This document shows, piece after piece, positions 43,381-54,371 of a DNA stretch of 64,000 nucleotides (positions within the stretch are counted from its first letter, which is position 1; each line of letters opens with the position of its first letter). Position numbers and translations under genes: made by a program. Origin of the DNA: Trichothecium roseum (Eukaryota > Ascomycota > Sordariomycetes > Hypocreales); the NCBI GenBank assembly GCA_026184415.1, contig CM047942.1, positions 3,782,001 through 3,846,000 of the forward strand, written 5' to 3'. A model generated the notes under the pieces. It saw only the letters and a list, made by a program, of their open reading frames with translations, did no database searches and was not told the DNA's origin.

Positions 43381-44196
43381 TCCATGTCGAGGAATCTCCT
43401 AATTATAATTATATCTCTCTCATGACTCACAGCTACTTTCCTAGTTTAGCCAAACGTGGTTGCCTTCCTTCATACCAAGATGCCGAAAAGAGGAAAGACG
43501 ACCTGAGACTGAAGAAGAGTGTTGTGAGGAAGGATGTCGCTTCCAATCTCCCGATTTAGGTTGATACTAGGTACTAGTAGCTTCCTGTCGTGCATCGTCC
43601 GTCGATGATTGATGAAGAAACTGCAACTTGCGACCAAAGGCCACTTGCAAAGGATGCGATTGGTTCCAGGTTCCGATTCTGCGGCTGGTTCTCTACTTTT
43701 CATCATCAGCTGCAAAAGCGACCAAAATCAAGTTTGCGCCATCCGTACTCTTCCGGAGCACAAATTCAAGATGCGCTCACCAGAAACATTACGCAAGCAT
43801 GAGAGTGGGTGTGTCTACTCTGACAAACACTTCGATGTGTACGGCGTCTAATGTCCAGTTGAGAAATACAGCGGCAGATTTGGCCTTCACGTCTCACCGA
43901 GCACCAATCGACATACATGGTGAGGAACGTTCACTTCACACCACTTACAATGGGCAGCGACATCATGATAGAGGTCGAAAAGGCGACGATTTGCTCCCGA
44001 CAGTGGCTACAAATATTGTTGCATGACTGAAAGGTCTGATTGTGATTGGCTGATGCGGCAGCTGATGGTTGCAACTTCTCCGCTCTGCTCTACTACTTCG
44101 CCTCGTCGCTGACCACTACTATATAATGAGCACGCAAGCCTGACCTCGCACCCCCAAATATCATGAAAAGCGCATGTTCAGATCTTAGTATTGGCC
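43347..44196. other. Intergenic upstream of the NLR gene
   Basis: After the tRNA-linked hairpin there are several short plus-strand frames (43356-44026) whose peptides, such as HKFKMRSPETLRKHESGC, look faintly protein-like but make no coherent spliced gene that I can support. The last ~100 bp (TATATAATGAG near 44120) could be the core promoter of the receptor gene. Confidence 0.45.
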
Positions 44197-47100
44197 ATGA
44201 GGAAAGGTCTCCGCAAGCTCGTATGGCGAGGTTCGCAAAATGACCCGGGCGACGAATCGGTGATCGGGGCCCCGTCTTGGTCCCGCTTCGAGTCCCGTTC
44301 CCGTTCCGAAGTGACGGTTTCTCCACCCGTTGATGGAGTTGAGGTCTGGCACGAACCTACTAGGGATGCAAGCGTCGATATATGTTTTATCCATGGCTTG
44401 GCAGGGCATGGCAACAAGACATGGACGGCTAGTGGGCAGACGTCACCTTGGCCGAAGGAACTACTTCCCACAGAGATTACCAACGCCCGTATACTCACAT
44501 ATGGCTATGATGCCTACGTCTTCCCGAAGTCTGGAGCGAAAGCATCAGCGAATCAGGTGGTCGACCACGCCTCCAATCTTCTGACGGACCTGACAAATGC
44601 AAGACTGGATGGTGATACATCTTCTCGCCCCTTGATATTCGTGGCCCACAGCTTGGGTGGTTTGGTCTGTAAACAAGCTCTTTTGCGATCAAGGAATAAC
44701 CCCGAAGTCCACCTTCGCGGTATATTCAATTCGACCAAAGGCGTCATATTCCTAGGCACTCCACACAGGGGTTCGTGGATGGCTGATATGGCCAAGGTTC
44801 CTGCGTCGGCCTTGGGACTGGTCAAGTCTATCAACACATCGCTTCTCACAGCGCTACAAGCAGACACCCAATATTTAAAGTCCCTTCAGGATGACTTCTT
44901 AAGCATGGTTCGCCAGCAGCGTGAGTCGGGGAGAGGTCTAGAAGTTACCTGCTTCTTCGAAGAGCTTCCATTGCCTCGCGGCGGAATAGTTGTGTCTAAA
45001 GACTCCGCAACGTTTGATGGATATAACCCTATCACGATACACGCAGACCATAAGGCCATGGTCAAGTTTAGCTCTGTAGGTGATAACGGCTTCAAGCGCC
45101 TAGTTTCGGAGCTGAAAAGATGGGTTTCCGATATCAATGAGGGATGGTTTATGGCCTCTGCAGACCAGACCAGCACTCTTCGTCCGAGGATAAGTGCTGA
45201 AAGTACAATTCGGCAGCCTTCTGTCCGCCATCTTCCTTTGTCAAAAAATTATAACTTTGTAGGACGCAAGGATGTACTAGAGCATCTCCGCCAACGCCTG
45301 TTGAATGGTCCAGGGGGTCAACAACTCGCTCTTCTAGGGCTTGGGGGCATGGGCAAGACGCAAACCGCTTTGCAATTCTCTCACTCAGTCAAGGGCTCTG
45401 TAGAGTACGGAGACTTCTCCGTCATCTGGATTCCTGTTCTGAGCATGGCGAGCTTTGAGCAAGCTTGTGCGACTGTTGTCAATAAACTCAACATAAAGAA
45501 CGCTTCGGACACGAGCAACAAAAAAGAACTATTTCGAGACTACTTCAGCTCCGACGAGTCTGGAAAATGGCTTCTCATACTCGACAATGCTGATGACGTG
45601 TCCACCATGCATGGTTTACTATCTAAATCAGACGGCATCATGGATTACCTTCCAGTCAGTGACGGCGGCCGCACCTTGCTTACCACCAGGTCGCGAGAGG
45701 TAGCCAACAGCTTTGCAAGGAGTAATGTGTTGGAACTGACAAGCATGAGCCATGAAGATGCCACAACGCTATTAGAAAGATCTTTAGAGAAAAGGCAAAG
45801 CCTGCAAGAGTACGCCAAAGTCACAGATGAACTCTTGGGCGAACTAGCCTATCTCCCACTGGCCATAGCGCAGGCCTCGTCATACATCAATATGAACTCC
45901 ATCTCCGTTCATGAGTACCTTCGGCTCTTTCGCAAGACGGACCAGGACATGGTAGAACTTTTGAGTCGTGGTTTCCGTGACGGCACACACTACAGCGTTA
46001 CTCAAGGCGCAGTTGCTACTACGTGGACAGTCTCATTTAACCAAATCCAATCCCATGATGCCGACGCCGAGAAGCTTTTATGCTTCATGGCACACATCGA
46101 GTCAAAAGCCATTCCTAGGAGCATTCTTCCTAATCTTGGGACGGAGCAAAAGATGACCCACGCCATCGGGACACTTTGCGGCTACGGATTTCTCAGCCGA
46201 CAGCGAGAGGGCGATGTATTTGACATGCATAGCCTAGTATACGTGTCAATTCGCCTTTGGCTCCAGCAGCAGAACACGGCGGAATCAACCTACAACACGG
46301 CCATTATCCATCTTTCCAACTTATTTCAAGATCATGAGTGGGCGGCACGTGAAACATGGCGGCCACAATTGACTCACGTTCTCAAGGCCCTTCAGGACCC
46401 AATAAGTACCGTACGTGAAAGCTTTATCTTGGCGAATACTTTGAGTTTTTATCTCCTCAACGACAGCCGGAGAGAGGAGGTGATTGAGTTGCTCGAGCGT
46501 ATGCATGCTCTCATGGATAAGCAAGTACTACCAGCCTCCGAATCCTCCCGGCGCAGTACACAATACCTCCTTGGAATAGCATATCAAGGAGGTGTAAAAT
46601 CCCAGGCAGCAGTCGATCTGCTTCTACGTGTAGTCGACACTGAGAAAGAAATATTATCAGAGGATGACCCGGTCAGGCTCCAGTCACAGCGAGCGTTGGC
46701 GAATTCGTACATCAGCAACGGTCAGAATAGAGAAGGCATCGACGTCCTGTTACAAGTAAGAAGAGTGGAGGACAGCCTATTTGAAGAGCTTGATTATCGA
46801 AAGGCTTCAACGCTCCATCACCTTGCTTTGGCGTACCAAAGCACTAAGGATTACAGGCAGGCCATCGAATCAATAACGTTGGCGATCACGATGCGCGAGG
46901 GGGTTTACGCAAAGGATGACTACAGAGTCCTCGGGGCCAAGAACGTGCTCGGAATACTGTACAGGGAAGATGGACAAGCCGACAAAGCTATCGAAGTGCT
47001 AGAAGACGTGTTCGCCCTCAGAAGGGCGACATTGGAGAAGGACAACATCAAACTATTGGTCACGAAGATTGAGCTCGCGATAGCGTACATCAGCAAAAGC

Positions 47101-47385
47101 CGGTTTGAAGAAACCCCCGCTCTGCTCGAGCCTATGATTCCCCTTTTGGACACCACCTCTGGCACCCGTCGCCACTACGCCTGCATGGCGCTTCACTGGC
47201 TTGCGGTAGCATACCACCAGACGGGACTGACTGAGCGGGCTGTCGAGACCATGGAACGGGCGGTGGCTGCGTCGTCGACGATGCTATCGATGAGTGACGG
47301 CAATCGGCTGAGGGCTGAGCAGAGTTTGCAGCATTACCGAGAGGAACTGCAGAAAAAGGGGGAAGAGACCATTGCCGAGGCATAG
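44197..47385 (+). CDS. Fungal NOD-like receptor: SesB-type hydrolase, NB-ARC and TPR repeats
   Basis: Single exon, 1062 aa from the ATG at 44197 (MRKGLRKLVWRG); no earlier in-frame ATG is visible. Residues about 50-320 are an alpha/beta-hydrolase/lipase-like domain of the SesB type, with HGLAGHGNKTW, the nucleophile elbow FVAHSLGG (Ser152) and GVIFLGTPHRGS. An NB-ARC/STAND NTPase follows: P-loop GLGGMGKTQT (Lys387), Walker B LLILDNADD (Asp463) and GGRTLLTTR as the sensor segment. Residues about 690-1050 are tetratricopeptide-type helical repeats with recurring LA.AYQ, A.E..... and ALR-like positions. Proteins of this build are STAND receptors linked to fungal heterokaryon incompatibility and innate immunity (family knowledge). 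The TPR part would sense a ligand and the NTPase would oligomerise and activate the hydrolase. No prion-like motif was seen. Confidence 0.9.
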   Translation: MRKGLRKLVWRGSQNDPGDESVIGAPSWSRFESRSRSEVTVSPPVDGVEVWHEPTRDASVDICFIHGLAGHGNKTWTASGQTSPWPKELLPTEITNARILTYGYDAYVFPKSGAKASANQVVDHASNLLTDLTNARLDGDTSSRPLIFVAHSLGGLVCKQALLRSRNNPEVHLRGIFNSTKGVIFLGTPHRGSWMADMAKVPASALGLVKSINTSLLTALQADTQYLKSLQDDFLSMVRQQRESGRGLEVTCFFEELPLPRGGIVVSKDSATFDGYNPITIHADHKAMVKFSSVGDNGFKRLVSELKRWVSDINEGWFMASADQTSTLRPRISAESTIRQPSVRHLPLSKNYNFVGRKDVLEHLRQRLLNGPGGQQLALLGLGGMGKTQTALQFSHSVKGSVEYGDFSVIWIPVLSMASFEQACATVVNKLNIKNASDTSNKKELFRDYFSSDESGKWLLILDNADDVSTMHGLLSKSDGIMDYLPVSDGGRTLLTTRSREVANSFARSNVLELTSMSHEDATTLLERSLEKRQSLQEYAKVTDELLGELAYLPLAIAQASSYINMNSISVHEYLRLFRKTDQDMVELLSRGFRDGTHYSVTQGAVATTWTVSFNQIQSHDADAEKLLCFMAHIESKAIPRSILPNLGTEQKMTHAIGTLCGYGFLSRQREGDVFDMHSLVYVSIRLWLQQQNTAESTYNTAIIHLSNLFQDHEWAARETWRPQLTHVLKALQDPISTVRESFILANTLSFYLLNDSRREEVIELLERMHALMDKQVLPASESSRRSTQYLLGIAYQGGVKSQAAVDLLLRVVDTEKEILSEDDPVRLQSQRALANSYISNGQNREGIDVLLQVRRVEDSLFEELDYRKASTLHHLALAYQSTKDYRQAIESITLAITMREGVYAKDDYRVLGAKNVLGILYREDGQADKAIEVLEDVFALRRATLEKDNIKLLVTKIELAIAYISKSRFEETPALLEPMIPLLDTTSGTRRHYACMALHWLAVAYHQTGLTERAVETMERAVAASSTMLSMSDGNRLRAEQSLQHYREELQKKGEETIAEA

Positions 47386-48055
47386 GTAGTATTCAGTGCT
47401 TTAGTAGTATACCAGTAATTCCTCGATAGCTTGAACTTCCAGCTCTTCGTTCAGTGGCATCCGTTTCCTTCGTATATATATCTATATATATATCTACAAA
47501 GCCCTAGGGCAATCAAAAGGGGGGGACATGGACATTGGTCTCCCTTCTTCTTTACTCTCGACGGCAGTTAATATCAATCAGCACAAAGCAAGCAATTATC
47601 CCGTTCCTTTCATATTCGTAAAATGAATCATGCCTATATACTTTACACCACATCCTTACACGCTCCCCCCGACCCCTCTCCCCGACCCTGGTGTGCATGG
47701 CCGTTCCCGTACTTTGTGTCCTGCTAGAGCAAGGCTGGCTTCACTTCTCCCGCCGGCTTACGTTACCACTTACATCAACAATCCATTCCATCCCCGCCCA
47801 TCCTATCCCATCCCATTCATCTCAAGAAAGTAAAGGTATATCTTTCAAACAAAGTGTAGAAAGAAAAAGAAAAGGAAAAAGTAGCAACAAAAAGAGTAAA
47901 AGAAACGGAGAGAAAGAGGTTCCTCCTTCCATCCATACATTCCATCCATGATACTATGCTGCTTACCACTGCCCTATAGTAGGAAGCGGTACTATGCAGT
48001 AGCAGAAGTACTCCGTAGTATTCCGTAGCAAGTACCAATAATACTAGTAGTTGCT
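47386..48055. other. Convergent intergenic spacer
   Basis: 670 bp between the NLR stop and the striatin stop. A TATATATCTATATATATATC alternation lies near 47474-47495, a CCATCC-type run near 47785-47820, an A-rich stretch near 47855-47905, and ACTCCGTAGTATTCCGTAGC near 48010. No gene. Confidence 0.5.
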
Positions 48056-50766
48056 TCATCGTGCAAACACCTTGACCACGCCGTCCCCGCCGCCGCTGAT
48101 GACCCACTTGCCGTCCTGGCTCCAGACGCACGAGCACACGCCCTCGCCGCGCATGATGCGGTGCGTCGTCATCTCCTGGGTGCAGGTGCGCTTCTCGAGG
48201 CTCCAGAAGCGGAGCGAGGCGTCGTGCCCGGCCGTGACGAGCTCGAGGCCGTCGGGGCTGAGGGACAGGCTGGATATGGCGTCGGGGTGGGCGAGCATGT
48301 TGTATGTGCATTGGCCTGCGATGCAATCCGCGTCAGTATACATCACTCGGGATTGTGTTTCCTTCTCTTGGGAGAAGGTAAGGGGCTTCAACATACCGCT
48401 GTTGGCATCAAAGAACCGGACGAAGCGGTCCTCGTGGCCGGAAATAATCGTGCCCTCAGCACCGGAGCCGGCCGTGCGGCCACCACCCGTGGGTCCGCCG
48501 CCCGCGCTCTGCTCGTCCTCGCCCAGACTACCGGTGTGCTGATCGAGGCCTGTCGTAGTCGCTACCACCGCGTTGACGCCCGTCTTGACGGAGCCGTCCG
48601 ACGTCTCCATACTGTCCATGTGCCCAACAGGCTCGCCGGTGCGCGTGTCGTAGACCACGATAGCGGCATCCGAGTACGACACCACAAACGACTCGCCTGT
48701 CGTGCCGAGGGGTGCGATAGACGTAGGGCTGGCCGTGGAAGCTTCGGGTCGTGAAATGTTGTGGATCAGCGTGTGGTTAAAGGGAGAATTCGTCGCCATG
48801 GTCGGTTGAGGAGAGTTGGAGAATCCACTACCGGAGCTCATAGAGTTGCCGCGTTGACGGCCGCCCCGTCCGGTAGGCTTTGGCTGCGCTTGAGGTTGCG
48901 GTGAGCTCAACCTAGGAGGACCACTGACGGACCACAGTCTGACAGAGCCATCTGCACCACCAGAAACAAGCAGGATGCGGTCAGAACTGCCATGTTGACT
49001 TGAATTCCCAAAAATAGTTCCCAGAGTCGTGGGCAAGACACACAGCGCCCAGACAGCGTCTGTGTGGCCGTCCAGCGTGGCTTTGGGGTCTACTCTCCCG
49101 CGTTCCCAAACCCTAATCGTAGCATCTTGGCCACCGGAGAATATCCAACCGTCACCTTGCGCACGGCCGCCGGTAGAAAAGTTAGGGGAAGGCGACCACG
49201 AGGTAAGACTGAGCACAGAGCCTGAGTGCCCTCTGTGAGTAAAGTTGGCAGTAACATCCAGGTCGGAAGCAGCATTCGAAGAAGAATTGCCATCTAGACG
49301 AGGGATATGGAAGCGTTTGATCATGCCGTCATCTCCAGCTGTGCAAACCTCAGGCTCGCCAGGACTGCCGCCTCCAGAAAAGATGACAGTCCTGACCGTA
49401 TCTAGATGTCCCCGCAGACCAAACCTCAGCTTAAAGTTGCCGGAATCTGCATTCTGCGCCGCCATCGCTGTCTCGTGATCTATACTACGTCTCCTCGAGG
49501 ATGAGCTCTTCCGGCGATGGGAGAGCATACGATTTGGCGATTTGGGCAGGCTGTCTGCGTTGGGAAATACGTCGGTATCTGGGCGATTAGATTGAGAATT
49601 CTGCTGATTCGAAGCAGGCTCGGGGAACGTGCCCTCGGGGAACTCCCAGCCCTCAGAGTCGTCATTTTGCTTCTCTCTAGTCTCCGAATTCGCCTCCTCC
49701 ATGCCATCCAACGCCTCGACGGCTTGGCTGGAATCGGGAGCGGCTTCATCCACCGGTCTACTCGTCACCGAGACGGGGTTATGCCAGTCGTTTTGGTTAT
49801 GGTTCTGGTACATAACCTGCTGGTGCTCGTTGCTCGAACGGACCATGGGGTGGGGCTGAAGCTCGGGCTTCGACTGCTGGAAAGGCGGGGGGCCTTGCTG
49901 CATCTGCCCGTGGTTCTGCTGTTGCTGATGATGCTGCTGCTGTTGTTGTTGTTGTTGCTGCTGCCGGGAATTCATGTCCTGGGCGTTCATTTGGCGGGTG
50001 TGTATCGGGTACTGGCGCTCCATAGGTTGAGGACCCGGCATGCCACCAAAAGCATCAACCTCGCGGAGGTCTTCCATCATGGGCAGGGGAGGGGACTCGC
50101 GAGGTGGCGGCTGAGGGTTGGCCGGGGTGATCATCAGATACATGAATTCGGACTGGCACTGGTCGAGGAAAGATTTCAGGTCATGTCGCTGCATCTCGTC
50201 GTCAGGCTTGTCCATTTCAATGCCGTCTACGCCGGGGATCGTGTGTTTTTCCGAAGTGGCTATAACCCAAGAAATAAAGACGAAAACTGTTAGCGTCCAA
50301 GACTCACTCGCAGTGGTGCTGCTGCTGGGGTGCAAAGGGAGATGTGTGTGTGTGTGTGTGTGTGTGTGGTCTTCTATTCTCGTTCCTTACCCTTCAGCTT
50401 CTCCTGGATCTGTGCGGCGCGGTCATTGCTGGCCTTTTCGGCGGCGTCGATGGCGCGGTCGCCCTTGAGCTCGGCGGCCTGGTCCTTGACCTTGGTCTCG
50501 AGGATAGAGACGTACTTGCGCAGGGCCTTTTGGGTGGCGTCTGCCCTGCGCGCCTGCCCCTCGAGGTTGGCGATCCTGCCCCTCATCTCCTGCTTCTCGA
50601 TCTCCCAGGCGTTGCGATCGCGCTCGTGCCGGTGCCATTCTGTCTGGAGGAATCGCATGACGCCCTGCAGCGTGTACTCCGTGGCCGGCGGCTGGTTGGA
50701 GCCGTGGGCATGCATGTGCGGCCCCATGTCCATGCCACCGACGCCGTTGCCAGCGTTGGGGCCCAT
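48056..50766 (-). CDS. Striatin (STRIPAK scaffold, PRO11-type)
   Basis: Three exons, 50391-50766, 48397-50259 and 48056-48315, 832 aa. The introns are 131 bp (gtaagg...ttatag) and 81 bp (gtatgt...cgcag), and splicing keeps the frame. The N-terminus has the striatin segment YTLQGVMRFLQTEWHRHERD (caveolin-binding-like), followed by a coiled coil to about residue 105 (dimerisation and PP2A contact). A short conserved stretch DEMQRHDLKSFL lies near 145-160. A low-complexity part with a glutamine run starts near 230. WD40 repeats fill about 405-832 (RGHLDTVRTVIF; DGHTDAVWAL; SGGADGSVRLWS; AHPDAISSLSLSPDG). Striatins assemble the STRIPAK phosphatase-kinase complex, which in filamentous ascomycetes controls cell fusion and fruiting-body formation (family knowledge). 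The Sordaria ortholog is PRO11. Confidence 0.93.
50343..50368. repeat. (TG)13 microsatellite inside striatin intron 1
   Basis: Thirteen TG units (CA on the coding strand) within the 131-bp first intron, starting about 22 nt after the donor. Length variation could affect splicing. Confidence 0.9.
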
Positions 50767-52243
50767 GGTGAGAGACGTCGTGGGCCGCCCAAAGCGAGGC
50801 GGCTTTCGCTGTCTATGTGCGTGCGTGTCGTGTGCGTGTGTCGTGTGCGGCTTCCTTTCCTTCTATTCTATTCGTCTCTCGAGTCTTTCCTTCGAGTCGT
50901 GGGTGTTCTCATCAAGGTGTGGGAAACGTTGGGTGCGGGAGGAGGTCGGAATTGAAGCTGTGCCGGGCGTAATGTGAGCAGCGAGCTTTCGGCACGAGCC
51001 CTTTGGGACGGGCAGGGAAAGAGGTAGGGTACTCCGTAGTGTAGAGGGGAGGGGTGTTGCAGGTTTCGAGAACCGGAAGCTTCGTGGAAGTGGTTACTGC
51101 TAGAGGTGCAGGGATGAGGAATATGCCCCGATGTCGTTAAATGTCGTGACTATGGTACCGTCGTTGTACAGAGAGAAGGCTCCGTCATGTGTTGCTCAGT
51201 TTCAGCTCTTGAGCAGCTCCGACTTGTTCGAGTAGTAATTACAGGTTGGTACAGGTAGGCAGGCACAACACGAACCTTGGCCCGACCAGTCGACCCTCTC
51301 TGCACAAACGGGCTAGGTAGGTAGGTAGGTAGGTAGGTAGGTAGTAATAGGCTCTTGTCTTTTCTCTCGGCTGCTTCTGTCTGTCTCTGCTAGTAACCCC
51401 AGCGGGCTCGAGGTTTGGCTAGACTTCTGTTTAGCTTTAGGTGTTCTATCGGTCGCTGTGTCCACTCCACTGTCCGCTATCCGCTGTCCGCCCGTGCTTG
51501 TGCTTGTGCTTGGGCCTTTTTTTCGCTTGAGTGCAGACTGGACTGGACTGTGCAGTGGTGAAGTGGGCGGGTCGGTAGGCGTCTTGGTTCCAGCTTCTTG
51601 GCCAATCAGAGCGCGTTAGTATCGCGAGGCAGTCAGGCATCAAATCCTCCTTTTCCCCTGGACTCAACAAAAAAGGTTCGGAAGGTAAAACCAAACCAAC
51701 ACACCAAAGCCGACGGTGCAGAAGATGGGATGGAAAAGCAGAAGATGCAATCCGTAGAGCTAAGCTCGTTACATGATGAGGGTTATGAACTCTACTGGCG
51801 CCACAGCAATTGGGCCCCTTCCTCTCCCCATACTTTTGTTCGATAGCTACGTATGGTACTAAGTACAAAGGTATACTGCCCTTTTTTCTCCGCACCACAT
51901 CAAGTACTTCCAAGTAATACCTTAGTCATGGAACTTGTTATGATATGTTGCACAACATGCTGACGGGCGCGTTTTGCCGATAACAATTGGCTTGGGAAGA
52001 AACAACACATCAATCTGCCATGAGTTGACAAAATAACCTTCACTAATATTGACAAAAAGTGACCATTTGTGCACATGTGCCAGGTGGTCACAGAGGTTAC
52101 AGCTATCCCCGCAAGACGTCACACTGCATCTGTCCATACATATGCAATCAAGTAAAAAAAATATTTATAAAAAAAAAGTTCCGCGTGCGTGCATGCATGC
52201 ATGATGCATCCGATGTGTAAATTAATAATAGAGACATGAGCGA
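50767..52243. other. Intergenic, striatin promoter side
   Basis: Contains the striatin 5' region (TGTGCGTGTCGTGTGCG-like repeats near 50815-50850), an ACTCCGTAGT motif near 51031, the TAGG run at 51314-51344 and a GTGCATGCATGCATG stretch near 52189-52204 close to the MFS gene stop. Open frames at 51446-51913 and 51598-51846 are unconvincing. Confidence 0.5.
51314..51344. repeat. (TAGG)n microsatellite
   Basis: Nearly eight uninterrupted TAGG units in the 5' intergenic region of striatin. Confidence 0.9.
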
Positions 52244-53677
52244 CTACTGCTTCTCGTTCCCGGAGGTGGTCGTGTGCGGCCCTTCGCGGCCTCCGTCTTG
52301 TCCCTGGCCGTCGCTCGTGGTCTCGACGTCCCTCTGCTTATCCAACTCCCTCCTCACGATGACGATCCTCAGGGCGAGCATCGGCAGAGCCGTCAGGATC
52401 ATGCCGAACCCGCTGAACAGCTGGACGCCGAGGTAGCTCCCGGTGGTGCTCAGGATGGCTCCGGAGATGGGGGGCCCCACCAGCGACGCAACGCCTTTCA
52501 GTATGGACACCATGCCCAGCCGCGTGCCCAACCTGCTGAGGTCGGCCGTTATGGTCGTCAGGACCACGTTCATGAGCGCGACTACTCCCCCCGACCAGAA
52601 CCCCCACAGCACGGCAAAGGATACGTTGCCGGCAACGTTGACGACGCTGGTCCAGTAGAAGACAACGGCGCCGCTCATGGCGGAGACGAAGATGAAGGTG
52701 TCGAGCACGCCGACCTTGTCCGCGAGGTACGAAGGTATGATGCGCCCGGGGATCGAGGATGAATTGGCGATGGAGAGTAGGTACGCCGCGAGGTGGTGGC
52801 CCGACATGCCGTGGCTCAACGCGTAGGACTGCAGGAAGTAGCTCGGCCCGAAGAAGGCGAGGTTGTTGAAGAAGACACCGACGCAGTAGATGAGGTAGGT
52901 TCGCTCCCTGAAGGCGGCCGTGTCGATGAACGACCTCCATGACAGCCCCCCGCTCTGCCAGGTTCTCCTCGGACCAGGCCTAGCGCGGGGCCGAATGGCG
53001 ATGAGGGCGAAGAGGTTAAACCCTAAGCAGACGAAGCCCATGATCCTCACGGCCCAGCCGAAGCCGAGCCGGGCCCTCAGGGCGTTGAACATGAGGGGGT
53101 AGCTCGTGCTGCCGAAGCCGCTCCCGGTGCAGGCCAGAGCCATGGCAAAGGCTCTCCTCTTCTTGAAGTACAGCGGCACCACGGCCATGCTCGGTATAGA
53201 GATACAGCAGGTGCCGAGGCCCAGGCATATCCCCTGCGCCAGTAGTATGTGCCAGTACTGCGACCCGACGCTCGTGAGCATCCAGCCCGCCGTCTCCAGA
53301 GCGGCACCTACGACGATGAGCGTCCGGCAGTACCCCATGTCGAACAGTGGACCGATTATGACGGCAATCGTCATGAAACAAAAGACCTGCACCGAGCCGA
53401 TCCACGATATCGTGCTGGGGGAAAGCGTGGAAAGAAGCGTCGTCTCGTAGTAGCTCTGGAAAGCGCCCCAGGAGTTGATCAGTCCCAAATGGTTGAAGTA
53501 GAGTGCGAAGCAGCCCGCCACGGACAACCAGGCATGTAGACCGCCATCCGGAGGCTCCCCGGCATCCGCGACCCCGTCAACGGGCGTAGGAACCGTAGAA
53601 TCCTCCGCGGTATCATGTCTAGGCTCGGTGAGCCGCGGCTCGGCCGCTTCAGCTGCGCGGGTAGTTGACGCAGACAT
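52244..53677 (-). CDS. MFS transporter, monocarboxylate-transporter (MCT) type
   Basis: Single exon, 477 aa. After a ~45-aa hydrophilic N-terminus comes PDGGLHAWLSV, the MCT-family opening motif, then about twelve membrane helices in two six-helix halves with a loop containing RPRARPGPRRTW between them. GFGMILTALPMLALRIVIV forms the last helix and a polar tail ends it. The family moves monocarboxylates (lactate, pyruvate) or related solutes with protons, but in fungi many members have unknown substrates, including riboflavin and siderophore-like compounds. Plasma-membrane location is likely. There is no biosynthetic neighbour to suggest a cargo. The start at 53677 (MSASTTRAAEAAEP) is the first ATG of the open frame. 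Confidence 0.9.
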   Translation of the reverse strand: MSASTTRAAEAAEPRLTEPRHDTAEDSTVPTPVDGVADAGEPPDGGLHAWLSVAGCFALYFNHLGLINSWGAFQSYYETTLLSTLSPSTISWIGSVQVFCFMTIAVIIGPLFDMGYCRTLIVVGAALETAGWMLTSVGSQYWHILLAQGICLGLGTCCISIPSMAVVPLYFKKRRAFAMALACTGSGFGSTSYPLMFNALRARLGFGWAVRIMGFVCLGFNLFALIAIRPRARPGPRRTWQSGGLSWRSFIDTAAFRERTYLIYCVGVFFNNLAFFGPSYFLQSYALSHGMSGHHLAAYLLSIANSSSIPGRIIPSYLADKVGVLDTFIFVSAMSGAVVFYWTSVVNVAGNVSFAVLWGFWSGGVVALMNVVLTTITADLSRLGTRLGMVSILKGVASLVGPPISGAILSTTGSYLGVQLFSGFGMILTALPMLALRIVIVRRELDKQRDVETTSDGQGQDGGREGPHTTTSGNEKQ

Positions 53678-54371
53678 TCGCGTCCATCTTAGTCCTTTTC
53701 CCGCCGTTGTGTAAGTAAGTATGTATGTGTGAGCGAGGGATGAAGAGAGGATGGGAAAGGCGGAAGCAGAGTCAAAAGATGACAGAAGAATGGTTTTCCT
53801 TTCTTGCTTATTTTTTAATTTTTTAATTTTTTTCTTTTACTCTCGGGAAAAAAGGAATGCGACGTCGTCGTTCGTAGTAATACGGAGTAGGTAGGTCCTT
53901 ACCATAGAACATACCCAGTAAGATCGGCCGGGAATAACTTCTTTCGGGGACGAGGGTCCGAAAGATGTCAGGCGGGCTTCGGCTTCTTGGCCGACGGCAG
54001 TTTTGACGCAGAAGGCTGTGAGAAAATAAAAGGTTACGTTTATATGAGAATCTTGTTCCACATTCCGAAGGACAGTTGTCAGTGGGACAGGCTGATCCGG
54101 GGTTTAAATACGCGTTTCAACCGACGCCGGGGATTTGTAACTGTTGAGACGCTGCTCCAAAGACTACCCTACTCCGTAGCGCAACCATCTAAAAAGGTAG
54201 ATCGCTTTGGCCCCCTGCAGCTTGCATCTGGCCGTGACCCGTCTTAACCGACCGTCAATCTGAGCTATCAAGGGCAACAACGTGAGGTCCAAGTACGGAG
54301 TATAAATCAATCTTCCATACGGAGTATTAGTAAGTAGCTCTATATTCAAAAATTGCCATCATAGGGTATCA
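53678..54371. other. Intergenic between the MFS gene and RAD14
   Basis: Contains the MFS promoter (TTTTTTAATTTTTTAATTTT at 53811-53830) and four TACGGAGT/ACTCCGTA motifs near 53881, 54171, 54295 and 54319. No gene. Confidence 0.5.

Noticed and set aside
43356..44026. Possible C2H2-like gene fragment upstream of the NLR gene (peptide HKFKMRSPETLRKHESGC)
   Set aside because: Cys/His spacing does not form a zinc finger and the frame stops soon after; too weak to call a pseudogene.
47474..47495. TATATAT alternation as a promoter
   Set aside because: It lies between two converging gene ends, so it is more likely 3' flanking sequence.
49517..50293. Plus-strand open frame (258 aa) opposite striatin
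   Set aside because: Antisense shadow; the leucine run mirrors the glutamine codons of striatin.
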